This document shows positions 52,332 to 63,890 of a stretch of 64,000 nt of DNA, in pieces. The translations under genes were made by a program, and so were the position numbers. Numbering within the stretch: the first letter of the stretch is position 1; every line of letters starts with the position of its first letter. The stretch comes from Mesorhizobium sp. (GTDB lineage Bacteria; Pseudomonadota; Alphaproteobacteria; Rhizobiales; Rhizobiaceae), in assembly GCA_004020875.1 (NCBI GenBank), contig SAPZ01000007.1, positions 124,001-188,000 on the forward strand, written 5' to 3'. A model generated the notes under the pieces. That model made no database searches. It saw only the letters and a list, made by a program, of their open reading frames with translations, and had not been told where the DNA came from.

Positions 52332-52760
52332 TCAACGATCCACCCGCGTCGACAAGATAATGGACGACGACGTCCGCTCCACGCCGTCCATCGCCCCGAT
52401 CCGGTCGAGCAGCGCGTCGAGGTCGCGGATCGACGGCGCGTCGACGATGACGATCATGTCGAAATTGCCGCTCACCGAATGCACTGTCCTGACCGGTGGC
52501 ATCGCCTCCAGGCTGCGCACCACCTTGTCGGCGAGCTTCGGCGTGACGGTAAGCAGCACATGCGCCTTGACCAGCCCATGCTCGTAATCGGGCGACAACC
52601 TGACCCCATAGCCCGTGATGATGCCGCGCTGTTCCAGCCGCTCGATGCGGCTCTGCACCGTGGTGCGCGACACGCCGAGCTGGCGCGCGAGCTCGGCGGT
52701 CGGGGCGCGGGCGTTGGCGCGCAGGAGGGTAAGCAGGGCTTGTTCCGCTGCTGTGATCAT
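52332..52760 (-). CDS. Lrp/AsnC family transcriptional regulator
   Basis: The 142-aa protein has an N-terminal HTH (EQALLTLLRANARAPTAELA, QLGVSRTTVQSRIERLEQRG) and an AsnC-type effector domain (HSVSGNFDMIVIVDAPSIRD). It is divergent from the saccharopine dehydrogenase-like gene, 138 bp apart, suggesting control of lysine metabolism. Similar in design to the Lrp protein at 27633 but clearly a different paralogue. Confidence 0.92.
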   Translation of the reverse strand: MITAAEQALLTLLRANARAPTAELARQLGVSRTTVQSRIERLEQRGIITGYGVRLSPDYEHGLVKAHVLLTVTPKLADKVVRSLEAMPPVRTVHSVSGNFDMIVIVDAPSIRDLDALLDRIGAMDGVERTSSSIILSTRVDR

Positions 52761-52898
52761 TTCGACGAAATCCTTCGGCGGATTGCTTTAAATCCAGCTT
52801 CATATTGCCAGATTCCACGCTTCCTTTCGACAGGCAAGCTGCGAGGATTCCCGCCGAATCGAATTGGCCCAACTTGGAAATTGGCAGGGGAATTGATC

Positions 52899-54002
52899 AT
52901 GAAGAACATCGTTGTCGTGGGGGCCGGCAAGATCGGCTCGACCATTGCCGAAATGCTGAGCGCCACCGGTGACTATCGCGTCACGCTCGTCGACCGCTCG
53001 GCCGCCCAGCTTGCCGCCGCCGAACTGCCGGCCGGCATCGCGACGCAGGAGCTCGACATCGCCGCCGCCGGCAAACTGGAGAAGATCCTTGTCGGCAAAT
53101 TCGCCGTGCTGAGCGCCGCGCCCTTCCACCTCACCGCACGCATCGCCGAGGCTGCCGCCGCCACCGGCGTGCATTATCTCGACCTGACCGAGGATGTCGT
53201 CTCGACCCGCCGGGTCAAGGAACTGGCGCGCGGGGCGAAAAACGCCTTCATCCCGCAATGCGGCCTCGCGCCGGGCTTCATCTCGATCGTCGCCAACGAC
53301 CTCGCCAGCCGCTTCGACACGCTGGAAAGCGTGCGCATGCGCGTCGGCGCGCTGCCGCAATATCCGTCCAACGCGCTGAACTACAATCTCACCTGGAGCA
53401 CGGACGGCGTCATCAACGAATATTGCGAGCCATGCGAGGCGATCGTCGAGGGTGAGCTGATCGAAGTGCCGCCGCTGGAGGAGCGCGAGGAATTCTCGCT
53501 CGACGGCGTTACCTACGAGGCCTTCAACACCTCCGGCGGCCTCGGCACTCTGGCCGAGACGCTCAAAGGCAAGGTGCGCACACTGAACTACCGCACCATC
53601 CGCTATCCCGGCCACGCCGCGATCATGAAGGCGCTGCTCAACGATCTCGGCTTGCGCCACCGCCGCGACGTGCTGAAGGACATTTTCGAAAGCGCCCTGC
53701 CGGCGACGCTGCAGGACGTGGTCATCGTCTTCGTCACCGTCTCGGGTCGCCGCAACGGCCGCCTGCTGCAGGAAACCTACGCCAACAAGATCTATTCGCA
53801 GCGTGTCGGCAACATCGTGCGCAGCGCCATCCAGATCACCACGGCGTCGGGCATCTGCGCCGTGCTCGACATGCTGGCCAACGGCTCACTCCCGGCGATG
53901 GGTTTTATCCGCCAGGAAGACATCGCGCTCGACACCTTCCTCGCCAACCGCTTCGGCCGCGCCTACGCCCAGCACGAGATGGTGAGCCGGCTGGCGAGCT
54001 GA
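52899..54002 (+). CDS. Saccharopine dehydrogenase family protein
   Basis: The 367-aa protein starts at an ATG preceded by GGCAGGGG. The N-terminal Rossmann motif is IVVVGAGKIGSTIAEMLSA, followed by the family segments VLSAAPFHLTARIAEAAAA and FIPQCGLAPGFISIVANDLA. It corresponds to lysine-type saccharopine dehydrogenases (or related carboxynorspermidine-type reductases) acting on saccharopine in lysine degradation. A dedicated divergent Lrp regulator supports amino-acid catabolism. No partner lysine-ketoglutarate reductase is in the window. Confidence 0.88.
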   Translation: MKNIVVVGAGKIGSTIAEMLSATGDYRVTLVDRSAAQLAAAELPAGIATQELDIAAAGKLEKILVGKFAVLSAAPFHLTARIAEAAAATGVHYLDLTEDVVSTRRVKELARGAKNAFIPQCGLAPGFISIVANDLASRFDTLESVRMRVGALPQYPSNALNYNLTWSTDGVINEYCEPCEAIVEGELIEVPPLEEREEFSLDGVTYEAFNTSGGLGTLAETLKGKVRTLNYRTIRYPGHAAIMKALLNDLGLRHRRDVLKDIFESALPATLQDVVIVFVTVSGRRNGRLLQETYANKIYSQRVGNIVRSAIQITTASGICAVLDMLANGSLPAMGFIRQEDIALDTFLANRFGRAYAQHEMVSRLAS

Positions 54003-54007
54003 GCTGG

Positions 54008-54315
54008 CTAATCTCCCCCCTTGAGGGAGATGTCGCCAAAAGCGACAGAGGGGGTCGCCACGCGTGAAGCGCTAACCTCCTCGCGAGGGGCGCTTTTCCT
54101 CTCCCCCGTAGATCGGGGGAGAGGTGTCGAGCGAGGCTCGACGGAGTGAGGGTCGACCAGCACCAGCCGCTGCTATTTCAAGCCGAGGGCGATGCTTCGC
54201 CTCGATTGAGACCGGTAGCTGGTTGTCAGCGCATCCGCATTCGAGCAGCGGCTTCCCCCACTCCGTCGCCGCTTCGCGGCGCCACCTCTCCCCCCTCCGG
54301 AGGGAGAGGAAAAGG
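54008..54315. repeat. Large compound palindromic repeat between convergent genes
   Basis: Several inverted segments rich in CTCCCCC/GGGGGAG occur here: ATCTCCCCCCTTGAGGGAGA at the left, CTCTCCCCCGTAGATCGGGG in the middle and CTCTCCCCCCTCCGGAGGGA at the right. The 318-bp gap contains no ORF; a short plus-strand frame over it has no ribosome site. It lies between the convergent saccharopine dehydrogenase-like and lpd genes and probably terminates both. Confidence 0.7.
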
Positions 54316-54320
54316 GGAGC

Positions 54321-55718
54321 TTAAACATGCAGCGCGTGGCCCAGCGCCTTCAGCGCTGCTTCCTGAAAACCCTCGCCTTGCGTCGGATGCGCATGGATGG
54401 TCCCTGCGATATCCTCCAGCCGCGTGCCCATCTCCAGCGCCAGCCCGAACGCTGTCGCCAGTTCCGACACGCCTTGCCCGACCGCCTGGATACCCAGCAC
54501 CAGGTGATTATCCGCGCGGGCCACGACCCGCACGAAACCGTCCTCCCCCTGCTTCGTCATCGCCCGGCCGTTGGCCGCGAAGGGGAACTGACCGATCTTT
54601 ACCTCGCCGGCGAGCGCCTTCGCGTCTTCCGGTGACAGGCCGGCGGTGACCAGCTCCGGATCGGTGAAGCAGATCGCGGGAATGGCGCGCTTGTCCCAGC
54701 TTCTTTTGTGGCCGGCGACGATCTCGCCCACCATCTCGCCCTGCGCCATCGCCCGATGCGCCAGCATCGGCTCGCCGGTGACGTCGCCGATGGCATAAAT
54801 GCCGCGCATTGAGGTGCGGCACTGGTCGTCGATGCGGATGAACTTTCCAGCCCTGTCGAGGTCGATCTGCTCCAGCCCCCAACCTTCGGTGAGCGGCTTG
54901 CGGCCGACCGTGACCAGGATCTTGTCGGCAGCGATCTTGGTACTCTTGCCGTCGACAGTCTCGACCAGCAGCGCGTCACCCTTGGTCGACAATCCCTTCG
55001 CCTTCGCCCCTGTCATCACCTCGACGCCGAGCTCGCCGAGCCGCTTCAGCACTGGCCTCGTGAGCTCGGCATCATATTGCGCCAGCACGCGCGGCAACGC
55101 TTCGACTATCGCGACCTTGGCACCCATCCTGGCGAAAGCCATGCCGAGCTCGAGCCCGATATAGCCGCCGCCGACGACCGCGAGCTTCTTCGGCACTTCG
55201 GCGAGCGCCAGCGCTTCGGTCGACGAGATCACCGGACCGCCGAAGGGCAGGAACGGCAGCTCCACCGGCGCGGAGCCGGTAGCGATCACCACCGTTTCGG
55301 CACGGATGACTTGCGTCCCGATCTCGGTCTCGACCTCGACGGTCTTGCCGTCCCGGAACGTCGCCCAGCCTTGCACGGTTTTGACCTTGGCCTTTTTCAG
55401 CAATCCGGCCACGCCACTGTTAAGCCGGCTAACGATGCCGTCCTTCCAGGCGACGGTCTGGGCCAGGTCGAGCGTCGGCGCGGCGACCTTGATGCCCAGC
55501 GGATCCTTGCCGCCGGCCAAATGCGCGACCTTCTCGAACTCCTCCGCCGCATGAATCAGCGCCTTGGACGGGATGCAGCCGACATTGAGGCAGGTGCCAC
55601 CCGGCTTGCCGGTTTCGACGATCACCGTGTCGACGCCGAGTTGGCCGGCGCGGATGGCGCAGACATAACCGCCTGGGCCGGCGCCGATCACGAGCAGCTT
55701 GCAGGAGATTTCTTTCAT
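54321..55718 (-). CDS. lpdA: Dihydrolipoyl dehydrogenase (E3)
   Basis: The 465-aa flavoprotein (ATG 55718) has the FAD-binding ISCKLLVIGAGPGGYVCA, the redox-active disulfide GGTCLNVGCIPSKAL near residue 45, the NAD-binding AVVGGGYIGLELGMAFARMG and the C-terminal active-site His in HAHPTQGEGFQEAAL. It reoxidises the lipoyl group of the E2 subunit. It follows the bkd genes on the same strand, but a 294-bp gap with a palindromic repeat separates them. It is the E3 presumably serving the branched-chain 2-oxoacid dehydrogenase complex. Confidence 0.95.
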   Translation of the reverse strand: MKEISCKLLVIGAGPGGYVCAIRAGQLGVDTVIVETGKPGGTCLNVGCIPSKALIHAAEEFEKVAHLAGGKDPLGIKVAAPTLDLAQTVAWKDGIVSRLNSGVAGLLKKAKVKTVQGWATFRDGKTVEVETEIGTQVIRAETVVIATGSAPVELPFLPFGGPVISSTEALALAEVPKKLAVVGGGYIGLELGMAFARMGAKVAIVEALPRVLAQYDAELTRPVLKRLGELGVEVMTGAKAKGLSTKGDALLVETVDGKSTKIAADKILVTVGRKPLTEGWGLEQIDLDRAGKFIRIDDQCRTSMRGIYAIGDVTGEPMLAHRAMAQGEMVGEIVAGHKRSWDKRAIPAICFTDPELVTAGLSPEDAKALAGEVKIGQFPFAANGRAMTKQGEDGFVRVVARADNHLVLGIQAVGQGVSELATAFGLALEMGTRLEDIAGTIHAHPTQGEGFQEAALKALGHALHV

Positions 55719-55822
55719 TGGGTCCTCGTTGCGAGGCACGGGGATTTTGCCAAGCGGGCGCACGACGGCGAATATCCAGAGCCCAGGCGGAAACGAAGGT
55801 GGTTAGGGGATGTCGTCCGAAC

Positions 55823-55982
55823 TTCGTCATTCCAGGGCGAAGCAAGGAGCAAAGCGACGCGCGTAGACCCTGGAATCCATGCCGTGACGTTCGAGCGCTG
55901 TGACGGTGCAGAATTCTGCGCCGCTTCACCCTTTGCCGCCGGGCACGGCATGGATCCTCGGGTCAAGCCCGAGGATGACGAA
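55823..55982. repeat. Long palindromic repeat, CGTCAT...ATGACG family, copy 2
   Basis: TTCGTCATTCCAGGGCGAAG and GCCCGAGGATGACGAA are inverted ends. Inner arms GGAATCCATGCCGTG and CACGGCATGGATCC pair well. It is the best preserved of the three copies in the window (others 22379-22563, 37620-37745). It splits the bkdB-lpdA gap. Confidence 0.8.
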
Positions 55983-56012
55983 GGTACGGGGGCAAGGTCT
56001 CTCTCCATCCCT

Positions 56013-57323
56013 TCAATCCACGAAAATCAGCGCCGGCGTTTCCAGCAGCGCCTTGATGCGCTGCACGAAGACCGCGGCATCCCAGCCGTCGATGACGCGA
56101 TGATCGAAGCTGGACGACAGGTTCATCATCTTGCGCGGAATGAACTGCGTGCCGTCCCAGACCGGCCGCACCATCATCTTGTTGACGCCGACGATCGCCA
56201 CTTCCGGATAGTTGATGACCGGCGTGGTCGCCACGCCGCCCATGGCGCCGAGCGAGGTGATGGTGATGGTCGAGCCGGACAGCTCCTCGCGGCTCGCCGT
56301 GCCCGCCTTGGCCGCATCGGCAAGCCGGTTGACTTCCGCGGCACTGTCCCAGAGATCTCGCGCTTCGGCATGTTTCACGACCGGCACCACGAGGCCGTGG
56401 GGCGTCTGCGCGGCGATGCCGATATGGATGCCTTCATGCTGATGGATAACGCCGGCCTCGTCGTCGAACAGCGCGTTGAGGTTGGGCTGCTCGGCGATCG
56501 CCTTGACCATCGCCCGCATCAGGAAGGGCAGCAGCGTCAGCTTGGGGCGATCCGCCCGCTTTTCCTTGTTCAGCGTCGCGCGCAATTCCTCCAATGCCGT
56601 GACGTCGATCTCCTCGACATAAGTGATGTGCGCGATGCGCGATTTGGCGAGCGCCATTTTCTCGGCGATCTTGCGCCTGAGCCCAACGACCTTGATGTCC
56701 TCGACAGCGTCCTTCCGGGCAAGTCCGGTGGCTCGGGCGACCTGCGGGCCGCGTGCCACGAATGCATCGATGTCTTCATGGTTGATCCGCCCAGCCGGAC
56801 CGCTGCCCGGAACCTGGCGCAGATCGACGCCGGCTTCCTTGGCGCGCAGCCGCACGGCCGGCGAGGCCAGCGGCTTCTCGCCCTCCGCGCGCGGCGCGCC
56901 GGAGCTGGAGGCAGGGCGCGCGGCCTTCGGTGCGGTGGCCGGCGAAACCTTGGTCGGCGGATCGGCTGGTTTCGGCGCCACTTTCGGCGCGGCCGGCGCC
57001 GGCGCCGGTTTTGCCTCGGCCGGTGCGGCCGGCGCTTTCACCTCGGAGGCCGCCTCGGCGGCGGCCTTCACATTGCCTTCGCCGGCCACCTTCAGCCGCA
57101 CGATCGGCGAGCCGATCGCCACCGTGTCGCCGATCTCGGCGCCGAGCCACAGGATCTCGCCGTCGACCGGCGACGGGATCTCGACCGTTGCCTTGTCGGT
57201 CATGACGGCGGCGAGAACCGCGTCCTCGCGCACGAGGTCGCCGACCTTGACATGCCACTCGACAAGCTCGGCCTCGGCGACGCCTTCGCCGACATCGGGA
57301 AGCTTGATGACGTGTTCGCCCAT
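56013..57323 (-). CDS. bkdB: Branched-chain 2-oxoacid dehydrogenase E2 (dihydrolipoyl acyltransferase)
   Basis: From the ATG at 57323, behind GAGGGGAAAACC, the protein is 436 aa. It has one lipoyl domain with the lipoylated lysine in VMTDKATVEIPSPVDG, an Ala/Pro linker (about residues 90-140), a peripheral-subunit-binding domain (ASPAVRLRAKEAGVDLRQVP) and an acyltransferase domain with the catalytic SSFDHRVIDGWDAA near the C-terminus. It forms the core of the BCKDH complex. A GTG 6 codons upstream overlaps the E1-beta stop and is an alternative start. Confidence 0.95.
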   Translation of the reverse strand: MGEHVIKLPDVGEGVAEAELVEWHVKVGDLVREDAVLAAVMTDKATVEIPSPVDGEILWLGAEIGDTVAIGSPIVRLKVAGEGNVKAAAEAASEVKAPAAPAEAKPAPAPAAPKVAPKPADPPTKVSPATAPKAARPASSSGAPRAEGEKPLASPAVRLRAKEAGVDLRQVPGSGPAGRINHEDIDAFVARGPQVARATGLARKDAVEDIKVVGLRRKIAEKMALAKSRIAHITYVEEIDVTALEELRATLNKEKRADRPKLTLLPFLMRAMVKAIAEQPNLNALFDDEAGVIHQHEGIHIGIAAQTPHGLVVPVVKHAEARDLWDSAAEVNRLADAAKAGTASREELSGSTITITSLGAMGGVATTPVINYPEVAIVGVNKMMVRPVWDGTQFIPRKMMNLSSSFDHRVIDGWDAAVFVQRIKALLETPALIFVD

Positions 57324-57337
57324 CTCAGGTTTTCCCC

Positions 57338-58351
57338 TCACGCTTCCAGTGTCTCAATCAGGGCGCGGCCGACCCGAGCAGGGCCTGGGAAATAGTCCCA
57401 TTCCTGGGCATGCGGATAAGGCGTGTCCCACCCGGCGACCCGCGCGACGGGCGCTTCCAAATGGTAGAAGCAGTTCTCCTGCACCAGCGAGACCAGCTCG
57501 GCGCCGAAGCCGGAAGTCAGCGTCGCCTCGTGCACGACGACGCAGCGTCCGGTCTTCTTCACCGAATTCACGATCGTGTCGAGGTCGAGCGGCAGCAGCG
57601 TCCTGAGATCGAGCACCTCGGCATCGATGCCGGTCTCCTCGGCCGCGGCCTGCGCGACATAGACCATCGTGCCATAGGCGAGCACCGTGACCGCCGATCC
57701 GGACCGGCGGATCGCCGCCTTGCCGAGCGCAATCGTGTAATGGCCGTCGGCGACCTCGCCGAGCTCATGCTTCGACCATGGCGTTACCGGCTTGTCGTGA
57801 TGGCCGTCGAACGGGCCGTTGTAAAGCCGCTTCGGCTCGAGGAAGATCACCGGGTCCGGATCCTCGATCGCCGCGATCAGCAACCCCTTCGCGTCGTGCG
57901 GATTGGAGGGCACGATCACCTTCAGGCCGGAGACATGGGTGAACAGCGCTTCCGGGCTCTGGCTGTGAGTCTGGCCGCCGAAGATGCCGCCGCCGGTCGG
58001 CATGCGCACCACGATCGGGCAGGTGAAGTCACCGTTCGAACGGTAACGCAGCCGCGCCGCCTCCGACACGATCTGATCGTAAGCTGGATAAACATAGTCG
58101 GCAAACTGCACCTCGACGCATGGCCGCAGCCCATAAGCTGCCATGCCGATGGCCGAGCCGACAATGCCGGATTCGCTGATTGGCGCGTCGAAGCAGCGGC
58201 TCTTGCCGTATTTGGCCTGCAGGCCTTGCGTGGCGCGGAAGACGCCGCCGAAGAAACCGACATCCTCGCCATAGACGATGACTTGGCTGTCGCGCCCCAT
58301 TGAGACGTCGAGCGCATCGCGGATCGCCTCGATCATGGTCTTTCTGGGCAT
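57338..58351 (-). CDS. bkdA2: Branched-chain 2-oxoacid dehydrogenase E1 beta subunit
   Basis: The 337-aa protein has the transketolase-like pyrimidine-binding and C-terminal domains: MIEAIRDALDVSMGRDSQVI, YGEDVGFFGGVFRATQGL, VEVQFADYVYPAYDQIVSEA and RMPTGGGIFGGQTHSQSPEA. It pairs with E1 alpha to decarboxylate branched-chain 2-oxoacids from Val, Leu and Ile with thiamine diphosphate. The gene begins 2 bp after the E1 alpha stop. Confidence 0.95.
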   Translation of the reverse strand: MPRKTMIEAIRDALDVSMGRDSQVIVYGEDVGFFGGVFRATQGLQAKYGKSRCFDAPISESGIVGSAIGMAAYGLRPCVEVQFADYVYPAYDQIVSEAARLRYRSNGDFTCPIVVRMPTGGGIFGGQTHSQSPEALFTHVSGLKVIVPSNPHDAKGLLIAAIEDPDPVIFLEPKRLYNGPFDGHHDKPVTPWSKHELGEVADGHYTIALGKAAIRRSGSAVTVLAYGTMVYVAQAAAEETGIDAEVLDLRTLLPLDLDTIVNSVKKTGRCVVVHEATLTSGFGAELVSLVQENCFYHLEAPVARVAGWDTPYPHAQEWDYFPGPARVGRALIETLEA

Positions 58352-58353
58352 GG

Positions 58354-59913
<1,560 letters not shown>

Positions 59914-60957
59914 ATGGCACAGAAGAAGGGTTACGAGGTCGATTCGTGGCTGGCGAGGCCCGATCCCTCCATGGGAATCGTCCTGCTTTACGGCCCCGAC
60001 CGCGGCCTTGTCGCCGAGCGGGCAAAAACCTTCGCGGCAAAGACCGGCTTGCCTCTGGATGACCCGTTCTCGGTGGTCAAGCTGGATGGCGCGGAGGTCG
60101 ACCGCGACGGGGGCCGGCTGCTCGACGAGGCCCGCACCGTGCCGATGTTCTCCGACCGGCGGCTGCTTTGGGTGCGCAATGCCAGCGGCCAGAAGGCGCT
60201 GGCCGACGACATCAAGGCGCTGACTAGCGAGCCGGCCAAGGATGCGATCATCCTCATCGAGGCCGGCGACCTGAAGAAAGGTACGGGCCTCAGGGCCATC
60301 GTCGAGGCCGCCGGCAACGCGATCGCTCTGCCCTGCTATGCCGACGAAGCGCGCGACCTGGACTCGGTGATCGACGACGAATTGCGCAAGGCCGGCATGT
60401 CGATGACGCTGGACGCCAGGCAGGCGCTGCGCCGCAATCTCGGCGGCGACCGCCTTGCCTCGCGCGGCGAGATCGAGAAGCTGGTGCTTTATGCGCATGG
60501 CCGCAAGGAGATCGACATCGAGGACATCAACGCGCTGTCAGGCGACGTCTCAGGCGCTTCCTTCGATGACGCGGTCGATGCCATGCTGGACGGCAAGGTC
60601 AGTGATTTCGACGTCGCCTTCACCCGTCATTGCCAGTCCGGCGGTCATCCTTTCCTTGTGCTGTCCTCAGCGATGCGGCAATTGCAGGCAATCCAGGCGA
60701 TGCGCGGCCAGATGGAGAGCGGCGGCCGCAACGCCGCCTCGGTCGTCGCCGGCGCCCGCCCGCCGGTCTTCTTCTCCCGCCGCAAGCTGGTGGAAAAGAC
60801 GCTGGAGCGTTGGAATGTCGAGGCGCTCGGCCGCGCGCTGGCACGGCTGCAGACAGCCGTGCTGCAGACACGCAAGCGGCCCGATCTGGCGGAAGCGCTG
60901 GCACGGCAGGCGCTGCTGGGGATCGCCATCGAGAGCGCGAGATTGGGGCAGAGGTAG
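59914..60957 (+). CDS. holA: DNA polymerase III delta subunit
   Basis: The ATG at 59914 gives 347 aa with the HolA clamp-loader fold: VLLYGPDRGLVAERAKTFAA (degenerate nucleotide-binding loop, as usual for delta), DARQALRRNLGGDRLASRGE and the C-terminal RRKLVEKTLERWNVEALGRA. Delta opens the beta clamp in the clamp-loader complex. It is divergent from the bkd operon; the frame runs on upstream within shadow sequence. Confidence 0.93.
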   Translation: MAQKKGYEVDSWLARPDPSMGIVLLYGPDRGLVAERAKTFAAKTGLPLDDPFSVVKLDGAEVDRDGGRLLDEARTVPMFSDRRLLWVRNASGQKALADDIKALTSEPAKDAIILIEAGDLKKGTGLRAIVEAAGNAIALPCYADEARDLDSVIDDELRKAGMSMTLDARQALRRNLGGDRLASRGEIEKLVLYAHGRKEIDIEDINALSGDVSGASFDDAVDAMLDGKVSDFDVAFTRHCQSGGHPFLVLSSAMRQLQAIQAMRGQMESGGRNAASVVAGARPPVFFSRRKLVEKTLERWNVEALGRALARLQTAVLQTRKRPDLAEALARQALLGIAIESARLGQR

Positions 60958-61048
60958 ACGAGTCAAATCGCTTTTCCGCACCTCCTGGCGTAGATTTCAC
61001 TCGTTAGTTGTGGCTTAATGCTCGCCGCAACTGCCAATGAGGGGGCAA

Positions 61049-61258
61049 ATGATCAAGAAGGTCGCTATCGGTTTCGGTTTCAGCGTGTTGTTGACGATCG
61101 CCTTTTGGCAGGTCACAGCGCGTCTGTCGCTCGGTCACGATCTGGACAACGTCGCCTTCCTAGCAAGCCCGTTCTTAGCGATTGTTATCTCGGTAGTGTT
61201 GGTTCGCTCCAGGCTGATGAACAACAGCCGTGCGGGCGATGGTACGGGGCAAGTCTAG
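61049..61258 (+). CDS. Small two-TM membrane protein
   Basis: The ATG at 61049, 5 nt after GAGGGGG, gives 69 aa with two hydrophobic segments (KKVAIGFGFSVLLTIAFWQV and VAFLASPFLAIVISVVLV) and a short polar C-terminus. The ribosome site and hydropathy support it as real. No family recognised. The 216-bp gap after it, up to the parB stop, contains nothing identifiable. Confidence 0.6.
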   Translation: MIKKVAIGFGFSVLLTIAFWQVTARLSLGHDLDNVAFLASPFLAIVISVVLVRSRLMNNSRAGDGTGQV

Positions 61259-61474
61259 CTGCCAGGACCACTGGTCGCCCACTCTTTCACGCGAACCCAG
61301 GCATCAGACCAACTTTGGCGACTGGCGAAATCCTTTAGCGATGGCTAACCCCTCCACGTCTTGGAGGACCGCAGAGCAAAGGCCCGCACTCTCTGTCTAT
61401 CACCGATATATCAGGTGCATCCAGCCTTAAGCCAATGCCTCAGATGCCGGTGAATATCGTTACGCCGCAGCCGC

Positions 61475-62368
<894 letters not shown>

Positions 62369-62433
62369 TATATTGTCCAGATCGTTTCGGAATCGAATCG
62401 GCTTATTAACCAGAGCTGCCAGACGGCTGCGGC

Positions 62434-63231
62434 TCAGGCGGCGCGCAGCTTGCGCTCGCGGCGGATCACCTCGGAGGCGAGCTGCAGATAGGCCTGGCTC
62501 CCGGAGCATTTCAGGTCATACAGGATCGCCGGCTTGCCATAGGACGGCGCTTCCGAGACCCGCACATTGCGTGGGATGATCGTTTCATAGACCTTGTCGC
62601 CCATATGCGTGCGCACATCCTGCACCACCTGGTTGGCGAGGTTGTTGCGGCCGTCATACATGGTGAGCACGATGCCCTGGATGGTAAGGTCCGGATTGAT
62701 CGTGTTGCGGACCTGCTCGACCGTTTCCAGCAACTGACTGAGACCTTCGAGCGCGAAGAACTCGCATTGCAGCGGCACGAGAACGGAAGCGGCTGCCGCC
62801 ATTGAATTCAAAGTCAAAAGATTGAGCGAGGGCGGGCAGTCGATCAGCACATAGCCGAACGGCGCCGAGCGTTCAGCCGCGGCGCGCAGCGCGTTGCGCA
62901 GCCTGAGCACGCGGTCTGGCGCCGAGGCGATCTCCATCTCGATGCCGAGCAGGTCGAGCGTAGAGGGCACGACGGATAGGCCCGGCACCGCCGTCGGCAC
63001 GGCAGCCGCTTCCAGATCGAGCTCGCCGGTCAGCACATCATAGGACGAGACGGTCCTATCCTTGCGGTCGATGCCGAGCCCGGTGCTGGCATTGCCCTGC
63101 GGATCGAGGTCGACGATCAGCACGCGCTCGCCGATTGCGGCCAGCGCCGTAGCCAGGTTGATGGCTGTCGTCGTCTTGCCCACGCCGCCCTTTTGGTTGG
63201 CGACAGTGATGATACGCGGTGCTGTGCTCAT
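62434..63231 (-). CDS. parA: Chromosome partitioning ATPase ParA (Soj)
   Basis: The 265-aa protein (ATG 63231) has the deviant Walker A KGGVGKTT, Walker A' VLIVDLDPQGNAST, Walker B VLIDCPPSLNLLTLN and the ParA C-terminal region PRNVRVSEAPSYGKPAIL. An upstream in-frame ATG at 63252 overlaps the rsmG stop (ATGA) and would add 7 residues; either could be used. ParA forms an ATP-dependent gradient that pulls ParB-parS complexes. It is cotranscribed with rsmG and parB. Confidence 0.96.
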   Translation of the reverse strand: MSTAPRIITVANQKGGVGKTTTAINLATALAAIGERVLIVDLDPQGNASTGLGIDRKDRTVSSYDVLTGELDLEAAAVPTAVPGLSVVPSTLDLLGIEMEIASAPDRVLRLRNALRAAAERSAPFGYVLIDCPPSLNLLTLNSMAAAASVLVPLQCEFFALEGLSQLLETVEQVRNTINPDLTIQGIVLTMYDGRNNLANQVVQDVRTHMGDKVYETIIPRNVRVSEAPSYGKPAILYDLKCSGSQAYLQLASEVIRRERKLRAA

Positions 63232-63248
63232 GGGCCTATGCCAGTAAT

Positions 63249-63890
63249 TCATTGCTGTTTCGCCGGGCGCAAGTCGCTGATTTCGAGGATGACGCCATGG
63301 GGGTCGGTCATGCTCGGATGTTCTACCAGATCGAAGGCCCAGCGGTGAGCGCTTTCTTCCACTTCGGCCCGGTAATCCCGGCCTTTATGGAAAAGCGCGT
63401 GCGCCCCTTTGGTCAGCCAGGGCGAAGCCAGATCGAGCAGGTCCGGGAGTGCCGCCAGTGCCCGCGCCGTGACGATTTCCGGCGCGGGAACAAGCGGATA
63501 GCTATCGCCGATGCGCTTGGCCAGAACCCGCGCAGGTAAATCGAATTGCCCGACGACTGACTGCAGGAACGAGGCCTTCTTGCGATTGCTTTCGACCAGA
63601 TCGATCGACGCGCGGGGACGCTCTTTAAGCAGGAAGCCGAGCACCAATCCGGGAAACCCGCCGCCCGAGCCGAGATCGACCCAGCGCGTTGCGGCGGGCG
63701 CGATTCGCGCAAGCTGGGCACTATCCAGGATATGGCGCCGCCAGACATCGTCCAGCGTCGACGGCGCCGCCAGATTGATGCTGCGGTTCCATTTTAGGAA
63801 CAGTTGTTCGAAAGCCCGAAGCCTCTCGAATGTTTCACGTGAAACCGGACCCGCTGCTTTCTGCAAGTCCGTCCAGCCATCGGCGCTCAC
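63249..63890 (-). CDS. rsmG: 16S rRNA (guanine-N7) methyltransferase RsmG (GidB)
   Basis: The 213-aa protein has the RsmG signatures [33 protein letters not shown] and the SAM-binding [15 protein letters not shown]. It methylates G527 of 16S rRNA. The GTG start overlaps the mnmG stop as GTGA; the nearby ATG at 63880 is out of frame. Codons for SRETF early in the gene contain the parS site. Confidence 0.95.
   Translation of the reverse strand: MSADGWTDLQKAAGPVSRETFERLRAFEQLFLKWNRSINLAAPSTLDDVWRRHILDSAQLARIAPAATRWVDLGSGGGFPGLVLGFLLKERPRASIDLVESNRKKASFLQSVVGQFDLPARVLAKRIGDSYPLVPAPEIVTARALAALPDLLDLASPWLTKGAHALFHKGRDYRAEVEESAHRWAFDLVEHPSMTDPHGVILEISDLRPAKQQ
63831..63846. other. parS centromere site inside rsmG
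   Basis: TGTTTCACGTGAAACC matches the conserved parS consensus TGTTTCACGTGAAACA in 15 of 16 positions. It is the natural binding site for the ParB encoded 1.5 kb away and marks an origin-proximal location. Confidence 0.95.
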
